Source of the DNA: Lachnospiraceae bacterium
GTDB lineage: Bacteria > Bacillota > Clostridia > Lachnospirales > Lachnospiraceae
Assembly: GCA_009774235.1 (NCBI GenBank)
Contig: VSNJ01000043.1
Span: forward strand, 1-27,398
Direction of reading: 5' to 3'
Length of the DNA: 27,398 nt
Shown: piece by piece, positions 1 to 8,273 of the stretch
How positions within the stretch are numbered: the first letter of the stretch is position 1
Layout: each line of letters opens with the position of its first letter
Notes under the pieces: generated by a model
Seen by the model: only the letters and a program-made list of their open reading frames with translations
Told to the model about the DNA's origin: nothing
Databases searched by the model: none
Translations under genes and position numbers: made by a program

Positions 1-19
1 GCAGAATGGAGGTTTATTT

Positions 20-1774
20 ATGAGAAGTGTAAAAGCATTATTATTAAGTGTAAATATTTTTATTGTAATTGTGGTTGCCGCAGTAATCGGGCTTACAGCA
101 AGAAGAAATATGCTGGACCAGATAACAATATCACTTGACGCATATAAGAAGACATTATATGAGGGCTATGATAATGCTGTTGAGTACCAGGTGCAGAGTG
201 TCGTAACTCTGTTACAAGGGATTTATGACAGGCAGCAGAAAGGTGAACTTACAGAGGCTGCTGCTAAGAAAGAAGCTATAAAATATGTTAAAGCATTGCG
301 CTATGGGAAAGATGACGGGGGATATTTCTGGGTTGATGATACAGATTATATATTAATTGCCCATCCTATCCTTGAAGAACAGGAAGGGGATAACCGCTAT
401 GATTTAAAAGACCAGAATGGTGTAATGATTATACAGGAAATATTAAAAACTGTACAGTCTTCAAAAGAGGGTGGTTTTAATGAATTTTATTATACAAAGG
501 CTGACGGGGTTACAGTTGCACCTAAAAGGGCATATTCAATGCTTTTTGAACCTTGGGGGTGGGTTATAAGTTCAGGGAATTATATTGATGATATAGAGAA
601 AATTTATGATGCGCATAAAGGTAAAATGGATTTACAGCTACGCAGACAAATACAAATGACAAATCTATGTGTAGCTGTTATGGCAGTAGTTTCAATATTT
701 ATTTCCATTATTTATGCACAGAAGTTTACAAAGCCGTTGCGCAAAATACGTGACCTTGCAGTGCGCCTGTCAAAGTGTGACTTGTCACAGCCAGCTAGTA
801 TTAAGTCAAAAAATGAATTTGGACAGACAGCACAGACATTAAATAATGCACAAGAAATCTTAAAGACATATATAAATGATATATCCAGAATTCTCCATGA
901 AATGGCAGAGGGAAACTTTGAAGTAGAGGTAGAAGCAGAATATGAAGGTGAATTTATAGAAATATATAATTCTATGAAGACAATTAAAAATTCCCTGAAT
1001 AATACACTGGCACAGATTGATGATGTAGCGGTACAGGTTTCTTTTGGCTCAGAGCAGATTTCAAATATATCACAACAGCTTGCACAGGCGACAATGCAGC
1101 AGACTGGAAGTGTGCAGAATGTATCAGTGCGCATGGAGGAAGTCCTGGCCCAGGCAGAACATAATTCACAGAATGCAGAGAAAGCAAAGGATTGTGTGAT
1201 ACAGGCAGAGAAGCAGATAGAAACAGGCGTGGAAATGATGGGGAAACTTTCACAGGCTATACAGGATATATCAGAAGCATCTGACAATATTGGGAAGATT
1301 ATTAAAAATATTGATGATATATCTTTCCAGACTAACCTGCTTGCACTTAATGCCTCTGTAGAAGCAGCACGTGCAGGGGAAGCAGGAAAGGGCTTTGCAG
1401 TAGTTGCAGATGAAGTAAGCAGCCTTGCGCAGAAGTCAATCAGTTCTGCAAATACTACACATGAGTTAATAGAAAGCAGCATCAGGACTGTAAAAAAAGG
1501 AATACAGATTGCAGCAGATACGGAAAAAAGCCTTTTTGCTATTGTAGAGGAGAACAAGGCTATACATAACCTGGTTATGGAGATTGCAAGGGATTCGGCA
1601 GAACAGGCAGAATCATCTGGATATATTAACCAGCAGATAGGAAATATTTCAAGTGCTGCCCAGGCAAACTCGGCAACAGTACAGCAAAGTGCTGCATCAA
1701 GTGAAGAACTTAGCCAGCAGGCAGCAATAATGAAGGAACTCGTAGAAAAGTTTAATATTAGGAAGCAGATATAA
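20..1774 (+). CDS. Methyl-accepting chemotaxis protein with Cache sensor domain
   Basis: Membrane chemoreceptor that would sense a small extracellular ligand and control CheA. Residues 7-26 are a transmembrane helix. Residues about 35-200 form a single-Cache-type extracellular sensor, with the typical GYFWVDDTDYILIAHP segment near 101-116 and a WGWVISSGNYIDD end. A second helix spans about 214-233 and is followed by HAMP. The cytoplasmic signalling hairpin lies near 430-472 and is recognisable by FQTNLLALNASVEAARAGEA and GKGFAVVADEV. No C-terminal CheR-docking pentapeptide is seen. The start is supported by GGAGG at 8-12, seven bases before the ATG. The following methylase ATG abuts the stop codon, so the two are probably co-transcribed. 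No other chemotaxis gene is in the window. The ligand is unknown. Confidence 0.95.
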   Translation: MRSVKALLLSVNIFIVIVVAAVIGLTARRNMLDQITISLDAYKKTLYEGYDNAVEYQVQSVVTLLQGIYDRQQKGELTEAAAKKEAIKYVKALRYGKDDGGYFWVDDTDYILIAHPILEEQEGDNRYDLKDQNGVMIIQEILKTVQSSKEGGFNEFYYTKADGVTVAPKRAYSMLFEPWGWVISSGNYIDDIEKIYDAHKGKMDLQLRRQIQMTNLCVAVMAVVSIFISIIYAQKFTKPLRKIRDLAVRLSKCDLSQPASIKSKNEFGQTAQTLNNAQEILKTYINDISRILHEMAEGNFEVEVEAEYEGEFIEIYNSMKTIKNSLNNTLAQIDDVAVQVSFGSEQISNISQQLAQATMQQTGSVQNVSVRMEEVLAQAEHNSQNAEKAKDCVIQAEKQIETGVEMMGKLSQAIQDISEASDNIGKIIKNIDDISFQTNLLALNASVEAARAGEAGKGFAVVADEVSSLAQKSISSANTTHELIESSIRTVKKGIQIAADTEKSLFAIVEENKAIHNLVMEIARDSAEQAESSGYINQQIGNISSAAQANSATVQQSAASSEELSQQAAIMKELVEKFNIRKQI

Positions 1775-2566
1775 ATGATTAGCAGTGAAACAAACCAGCA
1801 GGTTAAAGATATAATAAAACTGCAGAAGCAGGCAAAATACAGAAATAAAACGTCACTTTTTATAACAGAAGGCATAAAGATGATTTCAGAGGCAGCATGC
1901 AGTGGAAGCCTTGTAAAAATATATATTTCAAAATCCATAATGGAGGGCAGAAAAGATATTCCAGAAAAGCTGCTTAAGGAATATCCATATGAAATTGTTT
2001 CAGATAAAGTATTCTCCCATATATCAGATACAGTTACAACCCAGGGTATACTTGGAATTGCAAAGCAGCCTGTATATAATATAGAAGATATACTTAATGA
2101 TGAAAGGCATATGTGGCTTCTGCTTGATGATGTGCGTGACCCAGGTAATTTAGGAACAATCTTGCGTACTGCAGAAGGTGCAGGCATGTCTGCTGTAATT
2201 ATGGGCAAAGGGACAGCAGATTTGTTTAACCCTAAGACAGTACGTTCTACAATGGGGGCAATATTCCGCATGCCATTTATATATGCCAGTGATATTACAG
2301 ATATTATATTAAATATTAAAAATAACGGTTATAATGTATATGGGACAGCTATAGAAGGAAGTATTCTTTATGACAAAGCAGATTATACAAGAGGTGCAGG
2401 TATTGTTATAGGTAATGAAGCTAATGGAATATCAGACAGGGTTATGGGATATATAACAGACAGGATAAGTATACCTATGGAGGGAGGTATTGAGTCGCTT
2501 AATGCAGCAGTAGCGGCAGCAGTTGTAATGTATGAGGCGGCAAGACAGAGAAGGGCAGGTTGTTAA
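1775..2566 (+). CDS. TrmH/SpoU-family RNA 2'-O-ribose methyltransferase
   Basis: SPOUT-class methyltransferase that transfers a methyl group from S-adenosylmethionine to a ribose 2'-OH, most likely in 23S rRNA (RlmB/TsnR-like). The N-terminal ~100 residues resemble the substrate-binding domain of the family. The three SpoU motifs follow: DVRDPGNLGTILRTAEGAG near 115-133, IVIGNEANGIS near 211-221, and IPMEGGIESLNAAVAAAV near 232-249. The 263-aa length is normal. The ATG directly follows the stop of the chemoreceptor gene, and AGGAAG at the end of that gene is the likely ribosome site, suggesting translational coupling. The exact target nucleotide cannot be read from the sequence. Confidence 0.93.
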   Translation: MISSETNQQVKDIIKLQKQAKYRNKTSLFITEGIKMISEAACSGSLVKIYISKSIMEGRKDIPEKLLKEYPYEIVSDKVFSHISDTVTTQGILGIAKQPVYNIEDILNDERHMWLLLDDVRDPGNLGTILRTAEGAGMSAVIMGKGTADLFNPKTVRSTMGAIFRMPFIYASDITDIILNIKNNGYNVYGTAIEGSILYDKADYTRGAGIVIGNEANGISDRVMGYITDRISIPMEGGIESLNAAVAAAVVMYEAARQRRAGC

Positions 2567-2570
2567 TATT

Positions 2571-2600
2571 TTGTTGCACAATTACCATAAATGATATAAA
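2571..2600 (+). promoter_or_regulatory. Candidate sigma-A promoter for the nfeD operon
   Basis: TTGTTG (2571-2576) and TATAAA (2595-2600) are separated by 18 bases, in the 85-base gap after the methylase gene. A small CGGA-GCAA-TCCG hairpin (2620-2631) with a GNRA-type loop lies in the leader. The boxes match the consensus only partly, so read-through from upstream is also possible. Confidence 0.45.
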
Positions 2601-2651
2601 ATAATGTAAACCATAATAACGGAGCAATCCGCATAAGAGAGGAGGAATATT

Positions 2652-3104
2652 ATGACGCCTTTTTATTGGTTAATAGCATTAGCAGTCCTGCTTGTAATAG
2701 AAATTATTACATTAGGACTTACGACCATATGGTTTGCGGGAGGTGCATTAGTAGCATTTGTACTGGCACTGTTTAATGTCCCATTACTGGTACAGATTAC
2801 AGTTTTTCTTGTAGTGTCAATTTTATTACTGTTATTTACACGTCCAGTTGTGGAAAAAAGGCTTAATGAAAGCAGGGTTAAGACAAATGTAAACAGCATG
2901 ATTGGAAAAGAAGGAAGGGTTACAGAAACTATTGATAATTATAACCAGAAGGGAATAGTAATAATAAATGGTCTTGAATGGACTGCACGCAGCAGCAGGG
3001 ATGATTTAATTATACCTGAAGGCTCCAAGGTGGTTATTAATGAAATTAAAGGAGTAAAAGTATTTGTAAGTTTATCCAGCACAGGCGTAGCAGATAAAAG
3101 TTAA
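2652..3104 (+). CDS. NfeD-like membrane protein
   Basis: Short NfeD-family protein (150 aa) of the class lacking the ClpP-like protease domain. Residues about 4-65 form closely spaced hydrophobic membrane helices (WLIALAVLLVIEIITLGLT, then LVQITVFLVVSILLLLFT). Residues about 80-145 are a soluble, beta-rich segment expected to form the OB-fold seen in this family (MIGKEGRVTETIDNYNQKGIV...). AGAGGAGGAATATT precedes the ATG. NfeD proteins typically act with SPFH/stomatin proteins in membrane microdomains, and the next gene encodes such a protein. The precise role is unknown. Confidence 0.9.
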   Translation: MTPFYWLIALAVLLVIEIITLGLTTIWFAGGALVAFVLALFNVPLLVQITVFLVVSILLLLFTRPVVEKRLNESRVKTNVNSMIGKEGRVTETIDNYNQKGIVIINGLEWTARSSRDDLIIPEGSKVVINEIKGVKVFVSLSSTGVADKS

Positions 3105-3164
3105 AGTAAGAAAATATTTATAACAATAATATATTTATGACATTGTATGTCAGAAGGAGGCAAA

Positions 3165-4082
3165 ATGCCAGTTTTAATTTTACTTGCTATTGTAGCAGTA
3201 GTGCTTGTATCTTGTGTAAAAGTAGTTCCACAGGCAAAGGCATATGTTCTTGAAAGGCTTGGAGGATACCAGACAACATGGGGAGTTGGTATCCATTTTA
3301 AAGTGCCATTTATAGACAGGATTGCAAGAAAGGTTGATTTAAAAGAGCAGGTAGCTGATTTCCCGCCACAGCCTGTTATTACAAAGGATAATGTAACAAT
3401 GCGTATTGATACAGTAATCTTTTACCAGATTACTGACCCTAAGCTGTATACGTATGGTGTAGAGAACCCTATTATGGCAATAGAAAACCTTACAGCAACA
3501 ACACTGCGTAATATAATAGGTGAACTTGAGCTTGATGAAACACTTACATCACGTGAGATTATTAATGCAAAGATGAGGGCATCACTTGACAGTGCAACTG
3601 ACCCATGGGGCATTAAAGTAAACAGGGTAGAGCTTAAGAATATTATCCCGCCTGCTGCAATACAGGATGCTATGGAGAAACAGATGAAGGCAGAACGTGA
3701 AAAGAGAGAGGCAATATTGCGTTCGCAGGGTGATAAAGAGTCAGCTATACTTGTTGCAGAAGGTAAGAAAGCAGCAGCAATTTTAGATGCGGAAGCAGAA
3801 AAGCAGGCAGCAATACTTAGGGCAGAGGCAAAGAAGGAAGCTACAATACGTGAGGCAGAAGGCCAGGCACAGGCTATACTTGCAATACAGCAGGCAAATG
3901 CCGATGGTATACGTATGCTTAATGAGGCAAGTGCAACAGCATCAGAAAACGTTATAAAACTTAAAAGCCTTGAAGCATTTGCTAAAGCAGCAGATGGAAA
4001 GTCTACAAAGATTATTATTCCTTCTGAAATACAGGGAATAGCAGGGCTTGTAAAGTCTGTAACAGAAGTAGCTAAAGAATAA
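3165..4082 (+). CDS. SPFH/Band 7 (stomatin-like, QmcA-type) membrane protein
   Basis: Stomatin/prohibitin-family protein that scaffolds membrane microdomains with NfeD. From the chosen start it has 305 aa. It has an N-terminal membrane anchor (about 1-18), an SPFH domain (VVPQAKAYVLERLGGYQTTWG ... RNIIGELELDETLTSREIINAK) and then an Ala/Glu-rich coiled coil of repeated AEAEKQ/AEGKKA segments (about 180-245). An upstream in-frame ATG at 3147 would add six residues. I prefer 3165 because AAGGAGG at 3154-3160 lies four bases before it, whereas 3147 would place that ribosome site inside the coding sequence and has no site of its own. The gene follows nfeD and precedes argF by 21 bases. Confidence 0.93.
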   Translation: MPVLILLAIVAVVLVSCVKVVPQAKAYVLERLGGYQTTWGVGIHFKVPFIDRIARKVDLKEQVADFPPQPVITKDNVTMRIDTVIFYQITDPKLYTYGVENPIMAIENLTATTLRNIIGELELDETLTSREIINAKMRASLDSATDPWGIKVNRVELKNIIPPAAIQDAMEKQMKAEREKREAILRSQGDKESAILVAEGKKAAAILDAEAEKQAAILRAEAKKEATIREAEGQAQAILAIQQANADGIRMLNEASATASENVIKLKSLEAFAKAADGKSTKIIIPSEIQGIAGLVKSVTEVAKE

Positions 4083-4103
4083 AGAACAGGAAGGATGTAA
4101 AAG

Positions 4104-5099
4104 ATGGCTATAAATTTAAAAGGACGTAATTTCCTTACATTAAAGGATTTTACACATGAAGAGATAGAATATTTGTTAGAACTCGCAGCAGATGTAAAGG
4201 ATAAAAAGAAAAAAGGAGTACCAGTTAATAAATACCAGGGCAGAAATATTGCCCTGATATTTGAAAAAACAAGTACACGTACACGTTGTTCATTTGAAGT
4301 AGCAGCAAATGATATGGGTATGGGGGTTACTTACCTTGAGCCGCTTAGTTCACAGATTGGCAAGAAAGAGAGCATTGCAGATACAGCAAGGGTTCTTGGA
4401 CGTATGTATGATGGTATTGAATACCGTGGTTTTGGACAGGATATAGTTGAAGAACTTGCCAGATATGCAGGAGTTCCAGTATGGAATGGTCTTACTAATG
4501 AATATCATCCGACACAAATGCTTGCTGACCTGCTTACAATACGTGAGCATTTAGGCAGGATAAAGGGTGTGAAAATGGTTTATATGGGAGATGCCCGTTA
4601 CAATATGGGTAATTCACTTATGGTTGCCTGTTCTAAAATGGGCCTGCATTTTACAGCATGTACATCAAAAGAATATTTTCCAGATGCAAAGCTTGTAGAA
4701 CAGTGTAATGAATATGCAAAAGAATCTGGTGGTTCTGTTACATTAACAGAAGATGTACAAAGTGGTACAAAAGATGCAGATGTAATCTATACAGATGTAT
4801 GGGTATCAATGGGTGAGCCAGATGAAGTATGGGAAGAACGTATAAAGAAGCTTTCTCCATACCAGGTTAATAAAAAAGTGATGGACAATGCTGCCAAAGA
4901 TGCTATATTTATGCACTGCCTTCCAGCTTTCCATAACCTTGAAACAAAAATTGGCAAAGAAGTATATGAAAAGTTTGGAATGAAAGAACTAGAAGTGACA
5001 GATGAAGTATTTGAATCAGGACAGTCTGTAGTATTTGATGAAGCAGAGAACCGCATGCATACAATTAAAGCAGTTATGATGGCAACTCTTGGGGTATAG
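4104..5099 (+). CDS. argF: Ornithine carbamoyltransferase
   Basis: Cytoplasmic enzyme joining ornithine and carbamoyl phosphate to give citrulline in arginine biosynthesis. Carbamoyl-phosphate motif STRTR is at 57-61, HPTQ at 135-138, the ornithine-binding DVWVSMG loop at 231-237, and the catalytic HCLP at 271-274. The length of 331 aa is standard. AGGAAGG precedes the ATG. No arginine deiminase, carbamate kinase or antiporter is nearby, which favours the anabolic (argF) over the catabolic (arcB) assignment, but other arg genes are also absent here. It sits between the SPFH gene and birA with gaps of 21 and 12 bases, consistent with a mixed housekeeping operon. Confidence 0.96.
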   Translation: MAINLKGRNFLTLKDFTHEEIEYLLELAADVKDKKKKGVPVNKYQGRNIALIFEKTSTRTRCSFEVAANDMGMGVTYLEPLSSQIGKKESIADTARVLGRMYDGIEYRGFGQDIVEELARYAGVPVWNGLTNEYHPTQMLADLLTIREHLGRIKGVKMVYMGDARYNMGNSLMVACSKMGLHFTACTSKEYFPDAKLVEQCNEYAKESGGSVTLTEDVQSGTKDADVIYTDVWVSMGEPDEVWEERIKKLSPYQVNKKVMDNAAKDAIFMHCLPAFHNLETKIGKEVYEKFGMKELEVTDEVFESGQSVVFDEAENRMHTIKAVMMATLGV

Positions 5100-5111
5100 T
5101 CTGGTATTATT

Positions 5112-6107
5112 ATGAAAAGTGAAATATTAAGGGCATTAAGGGAAGCTGGGGACGGTTTTGTGTCAGGACAGGCTTTATGTGAAAAGGCAGGCGTGACAAG
5201 ACAGGCAGTATGGAAGAATATTACACAGTTGAAAGAACATGGTTTTGTTATAGAATCTGTGCAAAATAAGGGATACAGGCTTGTTTCATCCCCTGGTATA
5301 TTTTATCCTGCTGATATTGAAAGCAGGCTTGGAAGGGACTGTTTATTCCATAAAGCAGATTGCTATAATGTTATAGATTCAACAAATACACGTGCGAAAC
5401 AGCTTGCTGAACTTGGTGAAGAAGAAGGTACACTTATAATAGCTGAAAGGCAGACATCAGGGAAGGGCAGAAGAGGACGCCAGTGGGACTCAGGTGCAGG
5501 TACAGGGATATATATGTCAATGATTTTAAGGCCTGTAATAGAACCATCCAGTGTACCAGGAATTACACTGGTAGCAGCACTTGCAGTAGTTAGTGCTGCC
5601 AGGCAGTTTTGTAATGTGGAAACATTTGTGAAATGGCCAAATGATATTGTGCTTGACAAAAAGAAAATCTGTGGAATACTTACTGAAATGAGTTCTGAGA
5701 TGGACTATATAAACTATGTTGTTGTTGGAATAGGAATAAATGCCAATAATGAACATTTCTCGGAAGAAATAGAGGAAACAGCAACATCCATTTACCTGCA
5801 GACAGGCCAGAAGACAGACAGGGCAGGGCTTGCTGCTTGTATAGCTGGATGTTTTAGCAGGTATTATAAAGAATTTACCAGAGCCAGAAGCCTTGGACCA
5901 TTTGTAGATGAATATAATTCAGTGCTCGCCAATAAAGACCAGGAAGTTAAAATCCTCTATGGTATGCAGGAAGACAGAAACAAGACAGAAACAGGAATAG
6001 CAAGAGGGATAAATAAGGATGGGGCACTGCTGGTAGACACAGGGCATGGTACTGAATGTGTTGTATCAGGAGAGGTTTCGGTCAGGGGGTTATATGGCTA
6101 TGTATAA
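5112..6107 (+). CDS. birA: Bifunctional biotin-protein ligase / biotin operon repressor
   Basis: Activates biotin as biotinyl-AMP and attaches it to a lysine of biotin-dependent carboxylases. It has an N-terminal winged helix-turn-helix (about 1-60, ALCEKAGVTRQAVWKNITQLKEHGF), so it probably also represses biotin genes. The ligase core has the nucleotide/biotin loop SGKGRRGR at 116-123, KWPNDI at 174-179, and the KKKICGIL segment at 183-190. A small C-terminal SH3-like domain follows. The 331-aa length fits the class II BirA type. No strong ribosome site is seen before the ATG, so translation may be coupled to argF, which ends 12 bases upstream. The 3' end overlaps the next gene by 14 bases. 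Confidence 0.94.
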   Translation: MKSEILRALREAGDGFVSGQALCEKAGVTRQAVWKNITQLKEHGFVIESVQNKGYRLVSSPGIFYPADIESRLGRDCLFHKADCYNVIDSTNTRAKQLAELGEEEGTLIIAERQTSGKGRRGRQWDSGAGTGIYMSMILRPVIEPSSVPGITLVAALAVVSAARQFCNVETFVKWPNDIVLDKKKICGILTEMSSEMDYINYVVVGIGINANNEHFSEEIEETATSIYLQTGQKTDRAGLAACIAGCFSRYYKEFTRARSLGPFVDEYNSVLANKDQEVKILYGMQEDRNKTETGIARGINKDGALLVDTGHGTECVVSGEVSVRGLYGYV

Positions 6108-6453
6108 TAATACCCATGATAAGGCAGTAGTGCTTTGTGCATCAAGTGCCTATGAAGAGAAATACTATTTTAACCAGGAATTTGCAGGGCTTCCAAGGGC
6201 TGTAAAGGAAGAACTGCAGGTTATGTGTGTGCTTTATACAGCTGATGTCGGCGGAATACTTACACTGCAGTTTGATAATAATGGAAATCTTTTTATAAAT
6301 GTAACTTCAGAAGAGAACGATTTCCTGTTTGATGAAATTGGGAGTGTACTTAAGATTAAGCAAATACAGTCTGAAAAGAGAGAATTATTAGAAGCACTTG
6401 AGTTATACTACCGTATAAAGTTCCTGGATGAGGATATAAATAATCCAGGGTAA
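6094..6453 (+). CDS. Small conserved protein of the DUF6145 type
   Basis: A 119-aa soluble acidic protein without signal peptide or membrane segment. It appears to match DUF6145, a Lachnospiraceae-restricted family of unknown function; I recognise this from memory only. An in-frame ATG at 6046 lies deep inside birA and lacks a ribosome site. AGGGGG at 6084-6089 supports the ATG at 6094 (or 6100, six bases later). The overlap with birA (14 bases) and the 40-base gap to coaX suggest tight co-expression with cofactor genes. The predicted fold is mixed alpha/beta, with a charged helical C-terminus (IKQIQSEKRELLEALELYYRI). Function is unknown. Confidence 0.8.
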   Translation: MAMYNNTHDKAVVLCASSAYEEKYYFNQEFAGLPRAVKEELQVMCVLYTADVGGILTLQFDNNGNLFINVTSEENDFLFDEIGSVLKIKQIQSEKRELLEALELYYRIKFLDEDINNPG

Positions 6454-6493
6454 TATAATAGGAGAAAAACAGGGGAAAGATGAGGGAAAATAT

Positions 6494-7264
6494 ATGTTAT
6501 TAGCGGTTGACGTTGGAAATACTGATATTACATTTGGTGTATTTAATGACAGGGAGCTGGCAGCGAGGTTCCGTTGTACTGTTAAAGTACCAAGGACATC
6601 TGATGAATATGGTGAGCTTATCTGCAATATACTAGCGCAGAAAGGATACCAGCCTTTAAATATTACAAAGGTTATAATAGCATCCGTAGTACCGCAGATG
6701 ATGTATTCATTTACAAGCGGGATAATAAAATATCTTGGATGCCAGCCTATAGTAGTGGGTGCAGGAATAAAGACGGGTATAAGGATAGATACAGCAGACC
6801 CAAAACAGATAGGCCCTGACCGTATTGTAGATGCAGCAGGGGCATATGAGCAGTATGGCGGCCCTGTAATAGTAGTAGATTATGGAACTGCAACTACATA
6901 TGATTTTGTAACAGAAGATGGCGCATTTAAAGGAGGCGTAATAAGTCCGGGAATAAGAATATCAGCTGATGCACTCTGTAATAATACAGCAAACCTTCCT
7001 GAGATAGAGATAAAATGTCCAGGTGCAGTAATTGCAAGGGAAACAATTTCTTCTATGCAGGCAGGACTGTTTTATGGTACATTAGGACAGACTGAATATA
7101 TTATAAGGCGTATAAAAGAAGAATCCGGGATTAAAGATGTACGGGTAGTTGCAACTGGAGGGCTTGGAAAGATAATTTCAGAAAGTACAGATGAAATAGA
7201 TATATATGATGCAGACCTTACACTAAAAGGGCTACAGTTTATTTACAACAGGCAAAAGAAATAA
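6494..7264 (+). CDS. coaX: Type III pantothenate kinase
   Basis: First step of coenzyme A biosynthesis: phosphorylates pantothenate using ATP and a monovalent cation, without feedback inhibition by CoA. The ASKHA-fold phosphate motif DVGNT is at 6-10, the pantothenate motif GPDR at 107-110, and the second phosphate motif VDYGTATT at 128-135, with the usual catalytic aspartate in the second motif region (D111-type position adjoining GPDRIVD). The length of 256 aa is typical. A GAGGGAAA ribosome site precedes the ATG. It lies between the DUF6145-like gene and dusB. Confidence 0.95.
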   Translation: MLLAVDVGNTDITFGVFNDRELAARFRCTVKVPRTSDEYGELICNILAQKGYQPLNITKVIIASVVPQMMYSFTSGIIKYLGCQPIVVGAGIKTGIRIDTADPKQIGPDRIVDAAGAYEQYGGPVIVVDYGTATTYDFVTEDGAFKGGVISPGIRISADALCNNTANLPEIEIKCPGAVIARETISSMQAGLFYGTLGQTEYIIRRIKEESGIKDVRVVATGGLGKIISESTDEIDIYDADLTLKGLQFIYNRQKK

Positions 7265-7299
7265 GTGTAAAGGTATTCTGGAGGTGCTGGTGGTTTAAG

Positions 7300-8271
7300 A
7301 TGCATGGATTTAGTATAGGAAATGTAAACATAAGTGGTAATTTAATACTAGGACCGATGGCAGGAGTAACAGACCTGCCATTTCGTTTATTGTGTAAGGA
7401 ACAGGGTGCAGACCTTGTATATACAGAGATGATAAGTGCTAAGGGTATTTACTATAATAATAAGAATACTTATAAGCTCTGGGAGATTGATGATGCTGAG
7501 CATCCTGTGGCGTTACAGCTTTTTGGTTCAGAACCAGGGCTTATGGCAGAGATAGCAGCAAAGATTGAGTACCGGAATTTTGATATATTTGATATTAATA
7601 TGGGATGTCCTGTGCCTAAAGTGGTAAATAATGGTGAAGGTTCAGCCCTTATGAAAAACCCAGGACTTGCGGCAAAAATAATAAAAGAAGTTTCACAGGC
7701 AGTAAATAAGCCAGTAACAGTAAAAATACGCAAAGGATTTGATGATAACAGCATTAATGCTACAGAGTTTGCAAAGATGGCAGAAGAAAATGGGGCAGCA
7801 GCAATAGCAGTACATGGCAGAACCAGGCAGCAGTATTATGGAGGCAAGGCGGACTGGGATATCATAAGAAAAGTAAAAGAGACCGTAAAAGTGCCTGTTA
7901 TAGCAAGTGGTGATATATTTTCAGCAGAAGATGCTGCCAGGTGCAGAGAAGAAACAGGATGTGATGCGCTAATGCTTGCACGTGGTGCAAGAGGAAATCC
8001 ATGGCTGTTCAGGCAGATAAAGTCTTTTCAGGAGAAAGGTGAGGAACTTCCAGGACCAGGTATAGATGAAGTAGCAAATATGATGCTGCGCCACGGAAGA
8101 GGTCTTATAAAATTTAAAGGGGAAATAATGGGTATGCGTGAGATGCGCAAACATATTGCATGGTATACAGCAGGCTATAAAAATTCATCAGCAATAAGAC
8201 GTATGGCAAATGGAATTGAAACATATTGCCAGCTTGAAGAATTATGTAAAATAATGACAGGAGAAAAGTAG
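7300..8271 (+). CDS. dusB: tRNA-dihydrouridine synthase (DusB type)
   Basis: FMN- and NADPH-dependent enzyme reducing specific uridines in the tRNA D-loop. It is a TIM-barrel of 323 aa with the hallmark GPMAGVTDLPFR at 18-29, YTEMISAKG at 41-49, and the catalytic cysteine C103 in NMGCPVPKV. The FMN-binding segments AVHGRTRQQYYGGKADW, VIASGDI and ALMLARGARGNPW follow. A C-terminal helical RNA-binding domain is present (EMRKHIAWYTAGYKNSSAIRR). GGAGGTG (7280-7286) lies about 13 bases before the ATG and GGTGG somewhat closer. The stop is two bases before the next start codon, so translation is probably coupled. Confidence 0.94.
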   Translation: MHGFSIGNVNISGNLILGPMAGVTDLPFRLLCKEQGADLVYTEMISAKGIYYNNKNTYKLWEIDDAEHPVALQLFGSEPGLMAEIAAKIEYRNFDIFDINMGCPVPKVVNNGEGSALMKNPGLAAKIIKEVSQAVNKPVTVKIRKGFDDNSINATEFAKMAEENGAAAIAVHGRTRQQYYGGKADWDIIRKVKETVKVPVIASGDIFSAEDAARCREETGCDALMLARGARGNPWLFRQIKSFQEKGEELPGPGIDEVANMMLRHGRGLIKFKGEIMGMREMRKHIAWYTAGYKNSSAIRRMANGIETYCQLEELCKIMTGEK

Positions 8272-8273
8272 AT

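Noticed and set aside
712..2271. 519-codon minus-strand open frame
   Set aside because: It is antisense to the chemoreceptor and methylase genes, whose family motifs and ribosome sites are unmistakable; its Ser/Cys/Ile-rich translation looks like no known protein.
3147..3164. Upstream ATG of the SPFH gene
   Set aside because: The AAGGAGG ribosome site at 3154-3160 lies downstream of it and points to the ATG at 3165.
4104..5099. Catabolic ornithine carbamoyltransferase (arcB)
   Set aside because: No arginine deiminase pathway genes are adjacent; the anabolic enzyme is the simpler call, though sequence motifs alone do not separate them.
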